Shown here one piece after another: positions 1 to 9,539 of a DNA stretch of 64,000 nt. Within the stretch, counting starts at the first letter, position 1, and the number at the start of each line of letters is the position of its first letter. Location of the stretch: assembly GCF_913773735.1 (NCBI RefSeq), contig NZ_CAJYEB010000022.1, forward strand, positions 124,001 through 188,000, in the 5' to 3' direction. The stretch is from an uncultured Massilia sp. Lineage in GTDB: Bacteria > Pseudomonadota > Gammaproteobacteria > Burkholderiales > Burkholderiaceae_D. The position numbers were made by a program, and so were the translations under genes. The notes beneath the pieces were generated by a model, which ran no database searches, had not been told where the DNA came from, and saw only the letters and a list, made by a program, of their open reading frames with translations.

Positions 1-349
1 CGGCTCGCTCGTCGTGATGGAATACGGCGACCTCGTCGGCATGCTGACCTTCCGCGAGGTCATCAAGGCGCTCAATGCCAACGGCGGGTCGGTCGGCGCG
101 GGCACGGTGCGCAAGCACATGGACGAAGCCCCGATCACCGTCACGCCGGACACCGAGGTCAACGAGGTGCGCCGCATCATGCTGGAAAAGCATGCGCGCT
201 ACCTGCCCGTGATGAACGCGCGCACGCTGCTGGGCGTGATCTCGTTCTACGACGTGGCCCGCGCCGTGCTCGAAGCGCAGAGCTTCGAGAACCGCATGCT
301 CAAGGCCTACATCCGCGACTGGCCTGCGGAGCAGATGGCCGAAGACTGA
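1..349 (+). CDS. CBS-domain protein, 5' end cut by window edge
   Basis: The reading frame is open from the left edge and ends with TGA at 347-349, so only the C-terminal ~115 residues are present. The visible part reads as the end of one CBS motif (DLVGMLTFREVIKAL) followed by a second CBS unit (VRKHMDEAPITVTPDTEVNE and HARYLPVMNARTLLGVISFY). Paired CBS motifs form a Bateman module that usually binds adenosyl nucleotides and regulates a partner activity. No catalytic domain is visible, so this may be a stand-alone CBS protein or the tail of a larger one. The true start lies upstream of the window. A palindromic repeat follows the stop, and the next gene is convergent. Confidence 0.8.
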   Translation, partial: GSLVVMEYGDLVGMLTFREVIKALNANGGSVGAGTVRKHMDEAPITVTPDTEVNEVRRIMLEKHARYLPVMNARTLLGVISFYDVARAVLEAQSFENRMLKAYIRDWPAEQMAED

Positions 350-380
350 CGCGGCCGCCAGGCCCGTTGCTGGAATGAAC

Positions 381-466
381 CGTCGCCCCGGCGCAGGCCG
401 GGGCCTGGTGTCGCTCGCGCGATCGAACCGCGTGCGAACCAGGCCCCGGCACGCGCCGGGGCGACG
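381..466. repeat. Palindromic intergenic repeat, copy A
   Basis: An imperfect inverted repeat of about 86 bp. The left arm contains CCCCGGCGCAGGCCGGGG and CCTGGT; the right arm mirrors it with ACCAGG and CCCCGGCACGCGCCGGGG, ending in GCGACG. It lies between the stops of two convergent genes. Related elements occur at 42754-42836, 50610-50696 and 58418-58504. It could act as a bidirectional terminator or as a REP-type element. Confidence 0.75.
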
Positions 467-487
467 TGCTTGCGCCGGGACTGCGAA

Positions 488-2737
488 TCAGGCCGCGTGC
501 GTGAGCGCGTCGCGGCCCAGCCATTCGATCAGGGCCTGCGGCGCCAGCGGGCGCGCGAACAGGAAGCCCTGGGCCAGCGGGCAGCCGAGCGCTTGCAGGA
601 TCTGCGCCTGGCGCTCGTCCTCGACGCCCTCGGCGATGATCGACAGGCCCAGGTTGCGGCCCAGTTCGATGACCATCTCCGCGATGCTGCTGCCGCGCGC
701 CGAGCCGGTGATCTCGGTGACGAAGGCGCGGTCGATCTTCAGGCGGTCCACCTGCAGGCGCTGCAGGTAGGACAGCGAGGAGAACCCCGTGCCGAAGTCG
801 TCGATCGCGATCGACACCCCGGTGCGCTTGATCTCCGCCAGCCGCTCGATCAGCAGGTCGGGCTCCTCCATCGCCATCGATTCCGTGATTTCCAGCTCGA
901 TCCGCTCCGGCGGCGCGCCGCTTTCCTCGATCGCGCGGCGCAGCATCGGGATGAACTGCGGATGGCGGAACTGCACCTGCGAGACGTTCACCGACATCGT
1001 GAAGTCCAGGTGGCCGGCCGCGCGCACGCGCATCAGCTCGGCGCAGGCTTCGCGCAGCACCCACGCGCCGATCTCGATGATCAGCCCCGAATACTCGGCG
1101 ATCGGGATGAAGCGGTCGGGCGGCACGAAGCGGCCGTCCTCGGTGCGCCAGCGCAGCAGCGCCTCGGCGCCGAACGGGTGGCGCGTGGCCAGGTCGATCT
1201 GCGGCTGGTAGGCCAGGAACAGTTCGCCGCGCGCGAAGCCGCTGCGCAGCGCATGCATCAGGCGCACGCGTTCGCGGATCTCCACGCCCATGCCGCGCGA
1301 AAAGTAGAAATGGCCGCCGCGCTGCTGGGTCTTGGCGCGCTTGAGGGCGATGTCGGCATCCTTGAGCGCGTCGGCGGCGCTGCCGTCGTGCTCGCGCAGG
1401 CGCACCAGGCCCAGCGTGGCCGACACGCGCACGTCCTGGCCCTCGATCGAGAACGGTCCCGTGAACATCGACTGCAGCGCCAGCGGATCGAGTTCGGCGC
1501 ACGGCCCCAGCACGGCGAAGATGTCGCCGCCGATGCGCGCCAGCGCCAGGCGCGCGTCCAGGCGCGCGCGCAGGCGCTGCGCCACGGCCACCAGCAGGGC
1601 GTCGCCGAACTGGTGGCCGAGGGCGTCGTTGGTCTCGGCGAAATGGTCGATGTCGACCAGGCACAGCGTGGCATCGGGACGGCCGTGGCTGCCCAGCGCG
1701 TCCTCGGCCAGCTCGACCAGGCGGGTGCGGTTCGGCAGGCCGGTGAGCGGGTCGTAGAAGGCGGCGCGCTGCAGGTCGGTCATCAGCGCCACGTTGTCGA
1801 GGCCGACCGCGATGCTGCTGGCGAACACGTCGACCAGGCCGCGGCGCAGCGCGTCGACCGGCTCGCGCAGGCGCAGGTAGGCGGCGAAGTCGCTGTGCGA
1901 CTTGCCGCGGAAGTACAGGGTCAGGTGGTCGTCGGCGTAGACGTTGGCGCGCCGTTCCAGCGTGCGGGCGATGGCGTCGGCCAGCGGCGCGGCGGCCGGG
2001 GCCAGCGCGCCGTCGGCGACCAGTGCGGCGCAGTCGCCGCAGCTGGCCAGCACCTGCCAGGCCGCGGGCCGGCCGGCCGGGGCGCAGGCGCACAGCAGGC
2101 CGTCGGCCGGCTGGCCCAGCAGCAGGGCCGCCTCGCGCAGGATCCCCTGGGTCATCTCGCCCATCGAATGCAGTGCCATCAGCTCGGCGTTGGCGCGCAC
2201 CACCTGGGCCAGCCCGGTGCGGCTCGCATCGAGCGCGCGCAGCTGCTCGTAGGCGCGGATGGCGGCCGCCACGCTGGTGTACAGCTTGGTGCGCGTGAGT
2301 TCGGACTTGGTGCGGTAGTCGTTGATGTCGTAGCCGCGGATCGCGTCCATCTCGGGCGCGTAGCCGGGCTGGCCGGTGCGCAGGATGATGCGCACGTCGT
2401 GCAGGCCGAGCGTGTCGCGGATGTAGCGCACCAGGTGCAGGCCGGCGTCGGCCTGTTCCATCACCACGTCCAGCAGGACGACGGCGATGTCGCGCTCGCG
2501 TTCGAGCACGCGTTCGGCTTGCGCGCGCGAATAGGCGTGGAGGAATTCCAGCGGGCGCCCGTGCATTTCCAGGCTGCCGAGCGCGAAGGTGGTGGTCGAG
2601 TGGACGTCGGCGTCGTCGTCCACGATCAGGACGCGCCATGCGCCCCCGGGGCCGCTTCCTGGCGCCGCGGGCGTCTCGTCGACGAACACCAGGTCGTCGT
2701 CCTGCACGGCGCCTGATAACGTGTTCGATGGGGGCAT
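488..2737 (-). CDS. Response regulator with DUF3369-like, degenerate GGDEF and EAL domains
   Basis: A 749-residue cytoplasmic c-di-GMP signalling protein. An N-terminal receiver domain has the acidic cluster D40-D42, the likely phospho-acceptor D90 (VVLLDVVM), T121 and K144. A middle region (~170-320) resembles DUF3369. A GGDEF domain follows, with its signature altered to GGDIF at 403-407, so cyclase activity is doubtful. The C-terminal EAL domain keeps GAEALLRW, ELEITES, IAIDDFGTGFSS and IIAEGVED, as expected for an active c-di-GMP phosphodiesterase. No histidine kinase is adjacent, so it is an orphan regulator. The likely net role is phosphorylation-controlled c-di-GMP breakdown. Confidence 0.9.
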   Translation of the reverse strand: MPPSNTLSGAVQDDDLVFVDETPAAPGSGPGGAWRVLIVDDDADVHSTTTFALGSLEMHGRPLEFLHAYSRAQAERVLERERDIAVVLLDVVMEQADAGLHLVRYIRDTLGLHDVRIILRTGQPGYAPEMDAIRGYDINDYRTKSELTRTKLYTSVAAAIRAYEQLRALDASRTGLAQVVRANAELMALHSMGEMTQGILREAALLLGQPADGLLCACAPAGRPAAWQVLASCGDCAALVADGALAPAAAPLADAIARTLERRANVYADDHLTLYFRGKSHSDFAAYLRLREPVDALRRGLVDVFASSIAVGLDNVALMTDLQRAAFYDPLTGLPNRTRLVELAEDALGSHGRPDATLCLVDIDHFAETNDALGHQFGDALLVAVAQRLRARLDARLALARIGGDIFAVLGPCAELDPLALQSMFTGPFSIEGQDVRVSATLGLVRLREHDGSAADALKDADIALKRAKTQQRGGHFYFSRGMGVEIRERVRLMHALRSGFARGELFLAYQPQIDLATRHPFGAEALLRWRTEDGRFVPPDRFIPIAEYSGLIIEIGAWVLREACAELMRVRAAGHLDFTMSVNVSQVQFRHPQFIPMLRRAIEESGAPPERIELEITESMAMEEPDLLIERLAEIKRTGVSIAIDDFGTGFSSLSYLQRLQVDRLKIDRAFVTEITGSARGSSIAEMVIELGRNLGLSIIAEGVEDERQAQILQALGCPLAQGFLFARPLAPQALIEWLGRDALTHAA

Positions 2738-2912
2738 TGCTGCGTCTCCAGTAAGCGCGGTCGGATGGGGCTAGTATATATGCAATATTCTCGCCCATGG
2801 AAAAAATTCTTCACGGCAACACTCTTTCCGGGGGCCGGCGTTGCCGGGGTACCGCAGGGCCGGCATGCTGGTAGAATCGTCCATTCCTTTCCCACCACTT
2901 TCCTCTGAATTC

Positions 2913-4013
2913 ATGTCCGGCAATACATTTGGCAAACTCTTTACCGTCACCACCTTCGGCGAATCGCATGGTCCCGCGATCGGCTGCGTCATCGATGGCT
3001 GCCCGCCGGGCATGGCCCTGTCGGAAAGCGACATCCAGCCCGAGCTGGACCGCCGCAAGCCGGGCACGTCGCGCCACGTGACGCAGCGCCAGGAGGCGGA
3101 CCGGGTGGAGATCCTGTCGGGCGTGTACGAGGGCGTGACGACCGGCACGCCGATCGCGCTGCTGATCCGCAACGAGGACCAGCGCAGCAAGGACTACGGC
3201 AACATCGCCGAGACCTTCCGCCCCGGCCACGCCGACTACACCTACTGGCACAAGTACGGCGTGCGCGATCCGCGCGGCGGCGGCCGTTCCTCGGCGCGCC
3301 TGACGGCGCCCGTGGTGGGCGCCGGCGCCGTGGCGAAGAAATGGCTGCGCGAGCGCTTCGGCACCGAGTTCATGGGCTGCATGGGCGCGCTGGGCGACAT
3401 CGACGTGCCGTTCCAGGGCTGGGAGCACGTGCGGGCGAACCCGTTCTTCGCGGCCACCGGCGACGCCGCCCTGATCGCGCGCATGGAAGCGGCGATGGAC
3501 GAACTGCGCCGCGCCGGCGACTCGATCGGCGCGCGCATCGACGTGGTGGCGAAGAACGTGCCGGTGGGCCTGGGCCAGCCGCTGTACGACAAGCTCGACG
3601 CCGACATCGCCTACGCGATGATGGGCATCAATGCCGTCAAGGGCGTGGAGATCGGCGCCGGTTTCGCGTCGGTGGCGCAGAAGGGGTCGGAACACGGCGA
3701 CGAGCTGACGCCGCAGGGCTTCGTCGGCAATCATGCCGGCGGGGTGCTGGGCGGGATCTCGACCGGGCAGGACATCACGGTGTCGCTCGCCATCAAGCCG
3801 ACGTCCTCGATCCGCACGCCGCGCCGCTCGATCGACAAGGCCGGCAACCCGGTCGAGGTCGAGACCTTCGGCCGCCACGACCCGTGCGTGGGCATCCGCG
3901 CCACCCCGATCGCCGAGGCGATGCTGGCGCTGGTGCTGATCGACCATGCGCTGATGCACCGGGCGCAGTGCGGCGACGTCAGCGTCGGGACGCCGCGCAT
4001 CGCGGCGCGCTAG
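2913..4013 (+). CDS. aroC: Chorismate synthase
   Basis: 366 residues, the usual length for this enzyme. It converts 5-enolpyruvylshikimate-3-phosphate to chorismate using reduced FMN, the last step of the common aromatic pathway. Family signatures are present: [18 protein letters not shown] near the N-terminus, [25 protein letters not shown] and the C-terminal [18 protein letters not shown]. The start at 2913 (MSGNTFGK) matches the family N-terminus; the frame is open further upstream, but that extension has no family character. No good Shine-Dalgarno precedes it. The gene is monocistronic here and converges on the HDOD gene. Confidence 0.96.
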   Translation: MSGNTFGKLFTVTTFGESHGPAIGCVIDGCPPGMALSESDIQPELDRRKPGTSRHVTQRQEADRVEILSGVYEGVTTGTPIALLIRNEDQRSKDYGNIAETFRPGHADYTYWHKYGVRDPRGGGRSSARLTAPVVGAGAVAKKWLRERFGTEFMGCMGALGDIDVPFQGWEHVRANPFFAATGDAALIARMEAAMDELRRAGDSIGARIDVVAKNVPVGLGQPLYDKLDADIAYAMMGINAVKGVEIGAGFASVAQKGSEHGDELTPQGFVGNHAGGVLGGISTGQDITVSLAIKPTSSIRTPRRSIDKAGNPVEVETFGRHDPCVGIRATPIAEAMLALVLIDHALMHRAQCGDVSVGTPRIAAR

Positions 4014-4023
4014 CACGGCGCCA

Positions 4024-4041
4024 CCCCGGCCCGCGCCGGGG
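4024..4041. terminator. GC-rich hairpin between convergent aroC and HDOD genes
   Basis: CCCCGGC and GCCGGGG pair around a 4-nt loop in the 36-bp gap between two convergent stops. There is no U-tract, so factor-independent termination is uncertain. The arm resembles the core of the dispersed palindromic repeats in this window. Confidence 0.35.
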
Positions 4042-4049
4042 GAGGCGGT

Positions 4050-5555
4050 TCAGGCGCGGCCCGCCACCGCCTCCACCTGCTGGCGGCGCTCGACCGTCCT
4101 GACGACCAGCGCGCGCAGGTCGTTCAGCAGCGAGAACTCGGTCTGGCTCAGGTAGACGGACGGGAAGCGGTCGTCCCAGTCGCCGTAGATGAAGCCCACC
4201 GGCTCGCCGTGCGTGCACAGCGGGATGATCACGAAGCAGCGCGCCTCGGGCAGCGCGTCCTTCCACCACTGCGGCAGCTTGCTGGCGAACTTCGGGTCGC
4301 GCGCGTTCTCGATGAAGATCACGCGGTCGCTGCCCAGCGAGGCGAAGAACACGTTGGCCTCGTAGGCGTCCTCGAACACCAGCTGCGGCAGCAGCGCCTT
4401 GGCGTGGTCGCCCAGGCCGATCTTGGCCGAGTACTTGCCGTCGCGGCGGCTGCGCAGGAAGCCGAAGGCGCGCGTGAACGACAGGCCGTGGTAGGCCGTC
4501 TCGATCGCCATCGACATCATCTGGCCCGGGCTGGCGCCGGCGCCGGCGTCGCGCATGTCGGCCACGCCGCGCATCAGGATCTTGTTGCCGGCCTCGCGCA
4601 TGCGCGTCACCGCGGCGGTGCGGGCGCGCTTTTCCGGCGGATTCGCCAGCGGCGCGAGCGACAGGTCGGCCGCCGCTTCCGCCTTGGCCTTCTCGATGGC
4701 GCCGACGATGGTCTCCGGCGCGATGCCGATCAGCGGCGCGAAGCCGGCCGCCAGTCGCTGCACCTGCTCGGCGCCGGCCTCGTCGTTGTGCCACAGCGAG
4801 TCGGCGCACTGCGAGGACATGGTGCCGAGCGCGGCGAGCCAGTCGTCGTGGCCGAACTGCTCGCCCCGTTCGCCCGGCTCGACGCGGCGCATGCCGGCGA
4901 TCAGGTTGCGCGGCAGGCCCCAGTGCTCGGCGGTGGCGCGGCCCACCTGTTCCAGCGTCAGGCCCAGCTGCGCCTTCGTCGCGGCGTCCACGGCCCCGGC
5001 CCCGGCGTCCTGGCCGGCCACGGCCTGCTGCAGCAGCACCCACTGTTCCGGCAGGTAGAAGGTGACCATCATGCGGCCCAGCGAATGCAGGATCGAGCAC
5101 ACCACGGCTTCCTCCGGGTCGCGCGCCTGCGCCTGCGCCGCGACCTGGTGCGCCACCATCCCGGCCAGCACCGCCTTTTCCATCTCGATGTGGGCCGGCA
5201 GCGAGTCCGGCGTGGTCTTGCTCAGTTCCTCGATCAGCTTCAGGCCCAGCGCCAGGTGGCCGATGGCCTCGGTGCCCAGCACCAGGATCGCCTTGGACAC
5301 GGTGTTGATGCGCTGGCCGAAGGCCGAATACATGCCGCTGTTGGCCAGGCGCAGCACCTTCTGCGTCAGCACGGGATCGGACAGCACTGTCTCGGCCATC
5401 GAGAAGTCGCGCTCGTCCTCGCCGCGCATCGAGGCCAGGATCGCGTTGATGGCGCGCGTGAAGCCGGGCATGTCGCCGCGCCGGCGGATGCGCTCCCACA
5501 GCAGCGCGAGGGTGGCGTCGGCCTTCGGCGACCGTTCGATGCTGGTCTGGTTCAT
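4050..5555 (-). CDS. HDOD-domain signalling protein
   Basis: 501 residues. The N-terminal ~40-260 region reads as an HDOD domain: SDPVLTQKVLRLANSGMY, a NTVSKAILVLG segment and a SILHSLGRMM helix. HDOD domains are catalytically dead relatives of HD phosphohydrolases and often sit in c-di-GMP or chemosensory pathways. The C-terminal ~200 residues look GAF-like (RVIFIENARDP, CFVIIPLCTHGEPVGFIYGD) but are not certain. Its ATG overlaps the stop of the upstream GGDEF-EAL gene in an ATGA, so the two are translationally coupled and probably work in one pathway. Confidence 0.85.
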   Translation of the reverse strand: MNQTSIERSPKADATLALLWERIRRRGDMPGFTRAINAILASMRGEDERDFSMAETVLSDPVLTQKVLRLANSGMYSAFGQRINTVSKAILVLGTEAIGHLALGLKLIEELSKTTPDSLPAHIEMEKAVLAGMVAHQVAAQAQARDPEEAVVCSILHSLGRMMVTFYLPEQWVLLQQAVAGQDAGAGAVDAATKAQLGLTLEQVGRATAEHWGLPRNLIAGMRRVEPGERGEQFGHDDWLAALGTMSSQCADSLWHNDEAGAEQVQRLAAGFAPLIGIAPETIVGAIEKAKAEAAADLSLAPLANPPEKRARTAAVTRMREAGNKILMRGVADMRDAGAGASPGQMMSMAIETAYHGLSFTRAFGFLRSRRDGKYSAKIGLGDHAKALLPQLVFEDAYEANVFFASLGSDRVIFIENARDPKFASKLPQWWKDALPEARCFVIIPLCTHGEPVGFIYGDWDDRFPSVYLSQTEFSLLNDLRALVVRTVERRQQVEAVAGRA

Positions 5556-7300
5556 GGTTTGACCGCCTTGAGTTCGTCCGGCAGCAGTTCGGCGTACAGG
5601 TTTTCCTTCAGCGCGGCCATGGCCACGTTGGCCGGCATCGGCTTGCCGGTCAGGTAGCCCTGCACGTAGTCGCAGCCGCGGGTTTGCACGTACGCGAGTT
5701 GGTCCTCGGTCTCGACGCCTTCGGCCACGACCGACAGGTCGAGGTGCTTGGCCAGGTCGAGCACGGCGTTGCAGATGGCGGCGTCCTTGGCCGACGCCGG
5801 CAGGTCCTTGATGAAGGCGCGGTCGATCTTCAGCACCGAGATCGGGAAGCGCTTCAGGTAGGCCAGCGACGAATAGCCGGTGCCGAAGTCGTCGATCGCG
5901 ATGCGCGCGTGGCGCTCGGTCATCTTGGCCAGGATCGCCTCGGCGTGCAGCGGGTCGACCATCAGCGTGCCCTCGGTGATCTCGAGCACCAGCTTGTCGC
6001 CCGGCGTGCCGGAAAACGCCAGCGCGTCGTCGAGCACGGCCAGGAAGCGGTCGCTGCGGAACTGGCGCGGACTGATGTTGACCGAGATGTAGAGCGTGCG
6101 CTTGGCCACTTCCTCGAACTGGCGCAGCTGCACCAGCGCCGCCTTCAGGGCCCAGGCGCCGAGCAGGTTGATCAGGCCGTTGGTCTCGGCGATCGGGATG
6201 AAGCGCACCGGCGGCACCATGCCCAGCACCGGGTGCTTCCAGCGCATCAGCGTCTCGAAGCCCTCGATCTGGCGCGAGACGGCGCTGACGATGGGCTGGT
6301 AGTAGAGCAGGAACTCGCCTTCGCGCACCGCCTGGAACATCGCCGCCTCCAGCGAGATGTCGTGCTGCGGCGTCCCGCCCGCCTTCATGTCGTGGACCAC
6401 GCTGCGCCCGCCGCCGGTGTCCTTGCTGCGGCCCATGGCGGCATCGGCCATCGCCAGCAGGCGCACCTCGTCCTCGGCGTGTTCCGGGTAGATCGACACG
6501 CCGATCGAGGCGCCCAGGTAGACCGTGTGGCTGTCGACCTCGAACGGCGACTGCAGCGCGGCGAGCAGGCGCCCGGTCACGAGCTTGATCTGGGCGGGGT
6601 TGAAGGTGCCCGGCAGGACCGCGACGAATTCGTCGCCGCCCACGCGCGCCAGGGTGTCGCTGTCGCGCAGCGTGCGGCGCAGCCGGGTGGCGGCCTGGCG
6701 CAGCACGGCGTCGCCGACCGGGTGGCCGAGGCCGTCGTTGACCTTCTTGAAGCCGTCCAGGCCGATGGTGGCGACCGAGAAGCCCTGGCCGGAGCGGCGC
6801 GCATTCGCGATCACCATGCGGATGCGGTCCGACAGCAGCAGGCGGTTGGGCAGTTCGGTGAGGGCGTCGTGCGTGGCCATGTGGCGCAGGCGCTGCTCGG
6901 TGGCGCGTTGGCCCGCCATGTCGCGCCCGGTCACCAGCAGTTCGCGCGTGCCGGGCAGGGCGGCGATGCGCAGCTCGAACCAGTTCTCGGCGGCGGCGGC
7001 GCGCAGGCGCACCTCGACCAGCACCGGATTCTGGGCCCCCTGCGCCGAGGCGGCATCGACGATGGCGTTGCGCAGCGCCGGCTGGTCGGGTTCCGCGGCC
7101 AGCGCCAGCAGGGTCGTGCCGGCCAGCGGGGCGCCGGCGCCGAGGGCGCGCAGCGTGCGCTGGCTGGAGGCGCGCACCATGCCGCCCGGGTCGATGCGCA
7201 GGGCGATGTCGCCCATGGCTTCCAGGAAGACGTCCAGGCTCGCCGCGTCGGCCGCCTGCTGCGGGACGTCCTGCGGTACTGCGGTTGAACTGGCGCGCAT
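5552..7300 (-). CDS. PAS-like/GGDEF/EAL c-di-GMP enzyme
   Basis: 582 residues, no membrane segments. A PAS-like sensory region occupies ~20-130. The GGDEF domain has an intact signature (RVGGDEFVAVLP, GGDEF at 221-225) with the preceding THDALTELPNR linker, so diguanylate cyclase activity is plausible. The EAL domain has FETLMRW in place of EALxRW, but retains NISPRQFRS, LVLEITEG, IAIDDFGTGYSS and VVAEGVET, so phosphodiesterase activity may also persist. It is the first gene of a two-gene unit with the HDOD gene. Which activity dominates cannot be decided from sequence. Confidence 0.9.
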   Translation of the reverse strand: MRASSTAVPQDVPQQAADAASLDVFLEAMGDIALRIDPGGMVRASSQRTLRALGAGAPLAGTTLLALAAEPDQPALRNAIVDAASAQGAQNPVLVEVRLRAAAAENWFELRIAALPGTRELLVTGRDMAGQRATEQRLRHMATHDALTELPNRLLLSDRIRMVIANARRSGQGFSVATIGLDGFKKVNDGLGHPVGDAVLRQAATRLRRTLRDSDTLARVGGDEFVAVLPGTFNPAQIKLVTGRLLAALQSPFEVDSHTVYLGASIGVSIYPEHAEDEVRLLAMADAAMGRSKDTGGGRSVVHDMKAGGTPQHDISLEAAMFQAVREGEFLLYYQPIVSAVSRQIEGFETLMRWKHPVLGMVPPVRFIPIAETNGLINLLGAWALKAALVQLRQFEEVAKRTLYISVNISPRQFRSDRFLAVLDDALAFSGTPGDKLVLEITEGTLMVDPLHAEAILAKMTERHARIAIDDFGTGYSSLAYLKRFPISVLKIDRAFIKDLPASAKDAAICNAVLDLAKHLDLSVVAEGVETEDQLAYVQTRGCDYVQGYLTGKPMPANVAMAALKENLYAELLPDELKAVKP

Positions 7301-7696
7301 TGTGGGAATATCTGCTTTCTGAACTGGGCGGGGACGCGTCCCCTGGAACCATGCGAGTGTACCAAATCAACAACCAATGTATCACCGAAAGATTCCAGCA
7401 GGAATTAAATAACACAAATCCCCGCATGCTGCCGGTACACGCTTGATGCACCGCAGCCGGCCATCGCCCATGCTCGTGCTTGCCCGGCCGACGCCTTTCG
7501 GCTAGCCTGGTTGTCTTGCCGATAAGATAATTCGCCGGTCGAACTGGAGCATTGTCGCTGATGTAGTGCAAATAGGAAACTTTTTCATTGTATATATGAT
7601 GCTTAGTTGCAACAATAGCCGTATTCAATTGCATTTTGTTCATTAAATCGGCAATAAAATTGCGTGGGCGGCAGCTTCCTCGTCAAGGAGATGGGC
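7301..7696. other. AT-richer divergent intergenic region
   Basis: About 396 bp between the start of the GGDEF-EAL gene (minus) and the start of the AidB-like gene (plus). It is clearly more AT-rich than its surroundings, especially 7370-7660, and contains TATATATGAT near 7590. No well-spaced pair of promoter hexamers and no convincing small gene could be assigned. It presumably holds both divergent promoters. Confidence 0.5.
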
Positions 7697-9397
7697 ATGA
7701 ACCGATTCGACACCCATGAAGTCTTCAATCAGGCGCCGGCGTTCGCCGGCGTCAACCTGTTCCGCTGCGACCCCGCACTGCGCGAGGCGCTGGCGCGCGA
7801 AGGCGGCGGCTGGGCGGCCCCTGCGCTGGAGCAACTGGGCGAACGCCTGGGCAGCGCGGCCTGGCAGGAGCAGGCGCGCCTGGCCAACGCGCATCCGCCG
7901 CGGCTGGCGGGTACCGACGGCCAGGGCCGGCGCATCGACGAGATCGAATTCCACCCGGCCTGGCATGCGCTGATGGCGCTGCTGGTCGAGCAGGGCGCGC
8001 ATTCGCTGCCGTGGGAAGCGCCGCGCGCCGGCGCCCAGGTGGCGCGCGCGGCCATGTACCTGCTGTTCGGCCAGCTCGAGAACGGGTCGCAATGCCCGGT
8101 CACGATGACCTATGCGGCGGTGCCGGCGCTGCGCCGGGCGCCGGCCATCGCCGCGCACTGGCTGCCGAAGATCCTGGCGCGCGCCTACGATCCGCGGTCG
8201 CTGCCGGTCGAGCACAAGCGCGGCGCGCTGGTCGGCATGGGCATGACGGAAAAGCAGGGCGGCACCGACGTGCGCGCCAACACCACGCGGGCGACGCCGC
8301 TCGCGCCCGGCGCGGCGCGCGCGCGCTTCGGCGCCGCGTTCGCCGACGCCTGGTCCCTGGTCGGCCACAAGTGGTTCTTCTCGGCGCCGCAGGCGGATGC
8401 CCACCTGGTACTGGCGCAGGCCGACGTCGACGGCCGGCCGGCGCTGTCGTGCTTCTTCGTGCCGCGCTACCTGCCGGACGGCAGCCGCAACGCGATCCGC
8501 GTGCAGCGCCTGAAGGACAAGCTGGGCAACCGGTCCAACGCCTCGTCCGAGGTGGAGTTCTGCGACGCCGTCGGCTGGCTGGTGGGCGAGGTCGGACGCG
8601 GCGTGCCGACCATCCTGGAAATGGGCAGCCACACGCGGCTCGACTGCGTGCTGGGCAGCGCCGGCATCATGCGCGCCGCGCTCACCCATGCGCTGCACCA
8701 CGCGCGCGGCCGCGCCGCCTTCGGCCGGCCGCTGGCGCAGCAGCCGCTGATGCGCAACGTGCTGGCCGACCTGGCGCTGGAGTCGGAGGCGGCGACGGCG
8801 TTCGCGCTGCGGCTGGCGCGCTGTTTCGACCAAGGCAGCGACCAGGGCGGCCAGGCCGCCGACCCGCGCGAAGCGCTGCTGGCGCGCCTGCTGACGCCGG
8901 CCGGCAAGTACTGGATCTGCAAGCGCGGCCCGGCCTTCGGCGCCGAGGCGATGGAAGTCATGGGCGGCAACGGCTACGTCGAGGACGGGCCGCTGGCGCG
9001 GCTGTACCGCGAGTTCCCGGTGAATTCGATCTGGGAAGGCTCCGGCAACGTGATGTGCCTGGACGTGCTGCGCGCGCTGGGCAAGGGGCGCGAGGTCGCC
9101 GACGCGCTGGCCGCCGAGCTGGCGCTGGCGGCGGGCCGGGCGCCCGGCTACGACGCGTACTGCGCGGCGCTGCTGGACGACCTGGCGCGCGCCGCCACCG
9201 ACGAGGGCGGCGCGCGCCGCCTGGCCGAGCGGCTGGTGGTGGCGGTGCAGGCGGGGCTGCTGCTGCGCCATGCGCCGCAGGCGGTCGCCCATGGCTTCCT
9301 CGTCTCACGCATCGGCGCCGACGCGGGCGGCGCGTTCGGACGGCTGCCGGCGGACGTCGATTGCGCGGCCATCCTCGCGCGCGCGCTGCCGTCGTGA
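7697..9397 (+). CDS. AidB-like acyl-CoA dehydrogenase
   Basis: 566 residues of the acyl-CoA dehydrogenase superfamily, closest by motif to E. coli AidB (541 aa), a flavoprotein of the adaptive response to alkylation. The evidence is GMGMTEKQGGTDVRANTTRA, the flavin-domain segment HKWFFSAPQADAHLVLAQA, RLKDKLGNRSNASSEVEF, and the C-terminal YREFPVNSIWEGSGNVM. AidB binds FAD and DNA and has weak isovaleryl-CoA dehydrogenase activity. The start at 7697 is chosen because AAGGAG at 7685-7690 lies 6 nt upstream; the ATG at 7691 is too close. There is no neighbouring ada or alkB to support a DNA-damage role. Confidence 0.88.
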   Translation: MNRFDTHEVFNQAPAFAGVNLFRCDPALREALAREGGGWAAPALEQLGERLGSAAWQEQARLANAHPPRLAGTDGQGRRIDEIEFHPAWHALMALLVEQGAHSLPWEAPRAGAQVARAAMYLLFGQLENGSQCPVTMTYAAVPALRRAPAIAAHWLPKILARAYDPRSLPVEHKRGALVGMGMTEKQGGTDVRANTTRATPLAPGAARARFGAAFADAWSLVGHKWFFSAPQADAHLVLAQADVDGRPALSCFFVPRYLPDGSRNAIRVQRLKDKLGNRSNASSEVEFCDAVGWLVGEVGRGVPTILEMGSHTRLDCVLGSAGIMRAALTHALHHARGRAAFGRPLAQQPLMRNVLADLALESEAATAFALRLARCFDQGSDQGGQAADPREALLARLLTPAGKYWICKRGPAFGAEAMEVMGGNGYVEDGPLARLYREFPVNSIWEGSGNVMCLDVLRALGKGREVADALAAELALAAGRAPGYDAYCAALLDDLARAATDEGGARRLAERLVVAVQAGLLLRHAPQAVAHGFLVSRIGADAGGAFGRLPADVDCAAILARALPS

Positions 9398-9539
9398 CGG
9401 GCGCATCGGCGGCGATATTTGCCGGGCAAGCGCCGGCGCCGACGACAAACGCGGGACAAACGGCGCCGCGGCTGGGATAATGGCGCCCTGATGCCGTCGC
9501 GGCGCCGCCGCCGGCGCGAACTCATCCTCCAGATTCTTC

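Noticed and set aside
381..466. CRISPR-like interpretation of the palindromic repeats
   Set aside because: The copies are far apart, single, and self-complementary; there are no spacers or cas genes.
300..2798. An 832-residue minus-strand frame and a 748-residue plus-strand frame over the GGDEF/EAL gene
   Set aside because: Arg/Ala/Gly-rich composition without domains; they are shadows of the real gene in GC-rich DNA.
2841..2912. A longer aroC start 24 codons upstream
   Set aside because: The extra residues do not match chorismate synthases, whose N-terminus is at 2913.
7301..7643. Minus-strand frame beginning in the AT-rich gap before the GGDEF-EAL gene
   Set aside because: It runs out of frame into the real gene, has no ribosome site and no recognisable domain.
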